The notes under the pieces are model-generated. The model was not told the origin of the DNA and made no database searches. It saw nothing but the letters and a program-made list of their open reading frames with translations. Positions 41,767 to 45,329 of a DNA stretch of 45,329 bases are shown piece by piece; the first letter of the stretch is position 1, and the number at the start of each line of letters is the position of its first letter. This stretch comes from Verrucomicrobiota bacterium. GTDB lineage: Bacteria; Verrucomicrobiota; Verrucomicrobiia; Opitutales; Opitutaceae. Where the stretch lies: NCBI GenBank assembly GCA_947471035.1, contig CANIWJ010000017.1:1-45329 (forward strand), in the 5' to 3' direction. A program made the position numbers and the translations under genes.

Positions 41767-44046
41767 ATGAACATTCTTCCATATTCACGTCCCCTCATGC
41801 TCGCGCTGGCCACGGCCATCGCGCTTCACGCCCAAAGCGCGCCGCCTCCCTCCACCGAAAAACCCATCGTCCTCGATCCCCTCGAAGTCGTGGGCACCGC
41901 GAACACCGGGGCCCTTTCTCCCTTCGTCGCCCCCCAAACCGTGCGTTCTATCAACGCGACCACCGTGGCCGAAACCGTCAACGCCATCGACGCCGAGGAC
42001 GCCGTCAAATACCTCCCCAGCCTCTTCCTGCGTAAACGCAACAACGGCGACACCCAAGCCGTACTCGCCACCCGTGTATGGGGCGTGAGCTCCAGCGCCC
42101 GCAGCCTGATCTACGCCGACGGCGTGCTGCTCTCCGCCCTCATCGCCAACAACAACAACATCGGCGGACCCCGCTGGGGCCTGGTCGCCCCCGCCGAGAT
42201 CGAACGCATCGACGTTCTCTACGGACCCTTCTCCGCCGCCTACGCCGGCAATTCCATCGGAGCCGTGATGGAAATCACCACCCGCCAGCCGACCCAATTC
42301 GAAGCCTCGCTCCAACAATCCGAGGCCTGGCAGCAGTTTTCCCTCTACGGCACCAAGGACAACTACCTCACCCACCAGACCGCCGCCTTGGTCGGCGATC
42401 GCGCCGGCAAATTTTCCTACTGGGTAAGCGCCAACCACCAAAACAGCCACAGCCAGCCCCTTAGCTTTGTCACCAGCGCCACCTTCCCCGCCGGCACCAC
42501 TGGAGGTTATGCCGCCAAAAACAAACTAAACGCCCCCGCCAACATCGTCGGCGCCTCCGGCCTGCTCGAGACCGACATGACTAACGCCAAGGTGAAGCTC
42601 GCCTACGATCTCACCCCCACCCTCAGCGCCGCCTATACCCTCGGAGTGTGGAGCAACCGCGCCGACGCCGACGTGGAAACCTACCTCCGCGACTCCCTGG
42701 GCCGGCCCACCTTCAAGGGCCTCTCCGGCTTCGCCTCCGGCTACTACCACCTGGAGCAAGACCACTCCTCGCACAGCTTCTCGCTCAAGAGCGACACCAA
42801 GGGTCCGTGGGATTTCTCCGCCGCCGCCTCGCTGTATCAGTATGATCGCGACGCCCAGCGCTCCCCCACCACCGCCTCCGCCTCTGGCACCACTTTTGGC
42901 AACGCCGGGCAACTCGCCAGCCTGGAAGGCACCCAGTGGTCCACCCTCGACGTAAAAGCGGTTTGGCAGCCCGACGGCAAAGAAAGCCCCCACGTCGTCA
43001 GCTTCGGCGCGCACGACGACCACTACACTCTCGTCAACCCTACCTACAACACCGCCTCGTGGATCTCCGGCCCGACCACCACCGTCTCCACCCGTGGCGA
43101 CGGCAAAACCCGCACCCAGGCCCTCTGGGCGCAGGATGCCATCCGCCTCGCACCCAGCTTGAATCTCACCCTCGGCGCGCGCTACGAAGACTGGCGCGGC
43201 TACGACGGTTACAACGTCAACGGCGCCACCGCCGTTCGCCAGCCCGACGTTTCAGAAAACAACCTCTCGCCCAAGGGCGTGCTCACCTGGACGCCCGCCC
43301 CCGCCTGGTCCGTCACCGCCTCGCTGGCCCAGGCCTACCGCTACGCCACCGCCGCCGAGCTCTACCAGCTCGTCTCCACCGCCACCACCTTCACCGCCCC
43401 CAACCCCGACCTGAAACCGGACGATGTGGTCGCCGCCGAACTGCGCGTCGAGCGCGCCTTTAAAAAAGGCCGCCTCCAGGTCGCGCTCTTCCAGGACGAC
43501 ATCAACGACGCCATCATCTCCCAGTTCCTGCCTCTCGGCCCCTCGGCCATCCCTGTCTCCTACCTGGCCAACGTAGACCACGTCCGCGCGCGCGGCGTCG
43601 AACTCGTCGTCGAACGCCGGGACGTTTTCGCCGAGGGTTTCGATTTCTCCGGCAGCGTCACCTACGTCGATGCCGAGACTCTCGCCATCCGCGGCGGCGC
43701 CAGCGCCACCGGCACGCCCGCCACCATCATCGGCAAAAACCTGCCCAACATCCCCGACTGGCGCGCCACCGCGCAGATCGCCTACCGGCCCGACAAGCAC
43801 TGGACCTACTCGCTCGCCGGTCGCTACAGCGCACGCCTCTACACCACGCTCGATAACTCCGACGTGAACTTTAACACCTACCAAAGCTTCTCCGCCTGGT
43901 TCGTGGCCGATGTGCGCGCCCACTACCGCGTCAACGACCGCTGGTCCGCCAGCCTCGGCGTCGATAATCTGCTCAACCGCGAATACTTCCTATTCCACCC
44001 CTTCCCGCAGCGCACCGTGGTGGCCGACGTGAAGTTCTCGTTCTGA
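41767..44046 (+). CDS. TonB-dependent outer membrane receptor
   Basis: 759 residues. Signal peptide 1-24, plug domain about 35-175 (PLEVVGTANTGALSPF ... NAIDAEDAVKYLPSLFLRKR ... RSLIYADGV ... ERIDVLYGPFSAAYAGNSIGAVMEITT), then a beta-barrel with alternating aromatic strands, ending in the terminal strand VVADVKFSF. No STN signalling domain. Ligand unknown; its downstream neighbour is CusF-like, which suggests copper. GGAGC-type repeats are absent here. Confidence 0.9.
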   Translation: MNILPYSRPLMLALATAIALHAQSAPPPSTEKPIVLDPLEVVGTANTGALSPFVAPQTVRSINATTVAETVNAIDAEDAVKYLPSLFLRKRNNGDTQAVLATRVWGVSSSARSLIYADGVLLSALIANNNNIGGPRWGLVAPAEIERIDVLYGPFSAAYAGNSIGAVMEITTRQPTQFEASLQQSEAWQQFSLYGTKDNYLTHQTAALVGDRAGKFSYWVSANHQNSHSQPLSFVTSATFPAGTTGGYAAKNKLNAPANIVGASGLLETDMTNAKVKLAYDLTPTLSAAYTLGVWSNRADADVETYLRDSLGRPTFKGLSGFASGYYHLEQDHSSHSFSLKSDTKGPWDFSAAASLYQYDRDAQRSPTTASASGTTFGNAGQLASLEGTQWSTLDVKAVWQPDGKESPHVVSFGAHDDHYTLVNPTYNTASWISGPTTTVSTRGDGKTRTQALWAQDAIRLAPSLNLTLGARYEDWRGYDGYNVNGATAVRQPDVSENNLSPKGVLTWTPAPAWSVTASLAQAYRYATAAELYQLVSTATTFTAPNPDLKPDDVVAAELRVERAFKKGRLQVALFQDDINDAIISQFLPLGPSAIPVSYLANVDHVRARGVELVVERRDVFAEGFDFSGSVTYVDAETLAIRGGASATGTPATIIGKNLPNIPDWRATAQIAYRPDKHWTYSLAGRYSARLYTTLDNSDVNFNTYQSFSAWFVADVRAHYRVNDRWSASLGVDNLLNREYFLFHPFPQRTVVADVKFSF

Positions 44047-44089
44047 GCCGCAACGTCATCCCTGGCCGCGCCGGTCGCACGCAGTCGCA

Positions 44090-44109
44090 AGCCGCCGGCG
44101 CGGCTTTTT
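44090..44109 (+). terminator. Terminator after the TonB receptor gene
   Basis: AGCCGC - CGGC - GCGGCT stem followed by T5. It would separate the receptor from the downstream genes, at least partly. Confidence 0.65.
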
Positions 44110-44140
44110 CCAACCAACCGTATTTCTCATTTTTGTTTCC

Positions 44141-44932
44141 ATGAAACCACGCACGTTTCTCGCCGCAGTGGCGCTTCTCGCCGCCACCCTACCCGCTTCC
44201 GCACACATCAGTTTCAAGACCCGGGATCTCGGCTCCTTCGACGGCACATCCGCCGTTTCCGTCACCATCGACAACCAGACTGTGCCCAACAACTCCGGCT
44301 GGGCCGACGGCACCTTCCCCGCCCTGGCCGATTCCCACAAAGTCCGCGCCTTCCGCTTCACCCTGGCCGCACCCGCCACCATCACTCTGGCCGTCACCGC
44401 CCATCCCGCCGCCACCGAAACCTCCCTCGGAGGCCTGCTACCCGCCTTCACCCTTTACGCCGGACTGCCGCACCTCCCGCCCGAAGCCCTCGACTTCGAT
44501 CGCTCCCCCATTACCTCGGCCTGGCTCGCCACCCTCGCCGCCCCCCAGCCGAAAACCGGCGCGTTCGACGCGCTCCACACCTTCCGCATCGGCAGCGACG
44601 CCGCCAAACCCACCGAGACCGGCGGCTACGACTTTAGCTCTCTCTCCACGCTCACCTTCATCGGCTACGCCGCCGACGGCGGCCCCGCCAACCTCGGCGA
44701 AGGCTCCGGAGCCAACGGCGACGGCCCGGCCGACGGACGCGCCACCGGCACCTGGCAACTCCCCGCCGGCTCCTATACGGTTTTTGTCGGCGGTGCCGAC
44801 CACGCCCACCGAGAAGAATCTGGCAGTGGCTACGGCGTCGCCGTCACACTGAAGATCATCCTGCCACCCACGACCATTCCCACCACTCCGGCGCACCCGC
44901 CCAAAGCCTCCATCGCCCTGCTCACTCCCTGA
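44141..44932 (+). CDS. Exported hypothetical protein, 263 aa
   Basis: Signal peptide 1-21 (LPASA-HI), so the mature protein starts with His. The rest is Gly/Ala/Thr-rich and beta-type, with 'VRAFRFTLAAPATITLAVTAH' and 'GTWQLPAGSYTVFVGGADHAHREESGSGYGVAVTLKI', which recall PPC-like beta-sandwich modules. An N-terminal His and the HAHREE motif could bind copper; this is inference. 15 bp upstream of the CusF-like gene, so cotranscribed. Family not recognised. Confidence 0.65.
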   Translation: MKPRTFLAAVALLAATLPASAHISFKTRDLGSFDGTSAVSVTIDNQTVPNNSGWADGTFPALADSHKVRAFRFTLAAPATITLAVTAHPAATETSLGGLLPAFTLYAGLPHLPPEALDFDRSPITSAWLATLAAPQPKTGAFDALHTFRIGSDAAKPTETGGYDFSSLSTLTFIGYAADGGPANLGEGSGANGDGPADGRATGTWQLPAGSYTVFVGGADHAHREESGSGYGVAVTLKIILPPTTIPTTPAHPPKASIALLTP

Positions 44933-44946
44933 TTTTCCCTCCAACC

Positions 44947-45291
44947 ATGAAAACCGTCCACCTAGTCAGTGTCCTCGTTAATGCCCTTAGCCTCACTATC
45001 GCGTCCACCGCTCTAGCCCAGCCCGTCCCCGTTACCACCCCCGTGCCGGTTGCCGCCCCGACCGGCCACCCGCTTAAAGGCGTCATCGTCGACATCGTGG
45101 CGGAAAAGAAAGCCCTGCTGGTCAAACACGAGGAAATCCCTGGCGTGATGCGCGCCATGACCATGTTGCTCAAAGTGGACGCCCCCACCCTGGCCTCCGC
45201 CCAAAAAGGCCAGGTCATCACCGCCACCCTCCTTAAAAAATCCGACGGCTGGTGGCTGGAAAACATCACCCCCCTCGCCCCCACCCCCTGA
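44947..45291 (+). CDS. CusF-like periplasmic copper-binding protein
   Basis: 114 residues with a signal peptide (1-25). The CusF_Ec-type beta-barrel follows: HPLKGVIVDIVAEKKALLVKHEEIPGVMRAMTMLLKV...QVITATLLKKSDGWWLENI. The His and the two Met of HEEIPGVMRAMTM match the Cu(I) ligands of CusF; the neighbouring Trp of E. coli CusF is not in the same place. Likely a copper chaperone or sink in the periplasm. Often such genes are followed by an SCO1-like gene, which would lie past the window edge. Confidence 0.8.
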   Translation: MKTVHLVSVLVNALSLTIASTALAQPVPVTTPVPVAAPTGHPLKGVIVDIVAEKKALLVKHEEIPGVMRAMTMLLKVDAPTLASAQKGQVITATLLKKSDGWWLENITPLAPTP

Positions 45292-45329
45292 CCGCAAAAC
45301 CCACCCTGCCGCTCCCGCCCCCTCCCCCA

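Overview
ORGANISM. The gene content (RodA next to an RNase E/G-type ribonuclease, NadC-BirA-CoaX, KdsB, TolC, a TonB-dependent receptor), exported SHD1-domain proteins and many exported polysaccharide-degrading enzymes suggest a Gram-negative bacterium of the Verrucomicrobiota, probably an Opitutaceae relative. This placement is an inference; there is no marker gene such as 16S rRNA in the window. From about 9.65 kb onward the DNA is very GC-rich with strong G/C third-position bias, which produces many long antisense shadow ORFs. The first 9.6 kb is clearly less GC-rich and has a different gene repertoire. LAYOUT. (1) Positions 1-4.85 kb: a small system around an 84-residue XRE regulator (3948-4202). 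Four copies of a CGCGACATGTCGCG-like palindrome occur in two pairs, each pair 46-47 bp centre to centre. They sit on the starts of the regulator, of a leftward group of exported SHD1 and membrane proteins, and of a leftward group with a small PLDc_N-like membrane protein and a lipoprotein. (2) Positions 5.0-9.33 kb: a HipB-HipA pair, then an AAA ATPase plus RloB pair (AbiL-like defence genes), then a diverged scrap of a second hipA 3' end, and finally a 28-nt tRNA-Glu-like 3' end with CCA. That tRNA fragment looks like the att scar closing a genomic island that extends leftward out of the window. (3) Positions 9.66-19.25 kb: five exported carbohydrate-active proteins: a heparinase II/III-like lyase, an acyl-esterase-like hydrolase, a second large lyase-like protein, an alpha/beta esterase and a parallel beta-helix protein. 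They probably degrade an acylated acidic polysaccharide. (4) Positions 19.5-26.1 kb: housekeeping genes: a HIT protein, coaX, birA and nadC leftward; rodA and rng rightward, ended by a strong terminator. (5) Positions 26.4-38.9 kb: a lysine-rich nucleoid-type protein, an SDR oxidoreductase, a PpiD/SurA-like chaperone, FmdB-like and TolC proteins, a tandem-PAS protein, kdsB, HPr, TatD, an M32 carboxypeptidase, MsrB and a tandem ACT protein. (6) Positions 38.9-45.3 kb: a three-repeat DUF4177-like protein, then a probable copper locus: a small Cys-containing exported protein, a TonB-dependent receptor, an exported hypothetical protein and a CusF-like copper-binding protein. WORKING TOGETHER. The left island looks like accessory defence and stress cargo. 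The XRE regulon within it has the best claim to be an undescribed system. A family of GGAGC-rich repeats is scattered between 13.9 and 21.9 kb, twice in frame inside genes (one of them coaX).
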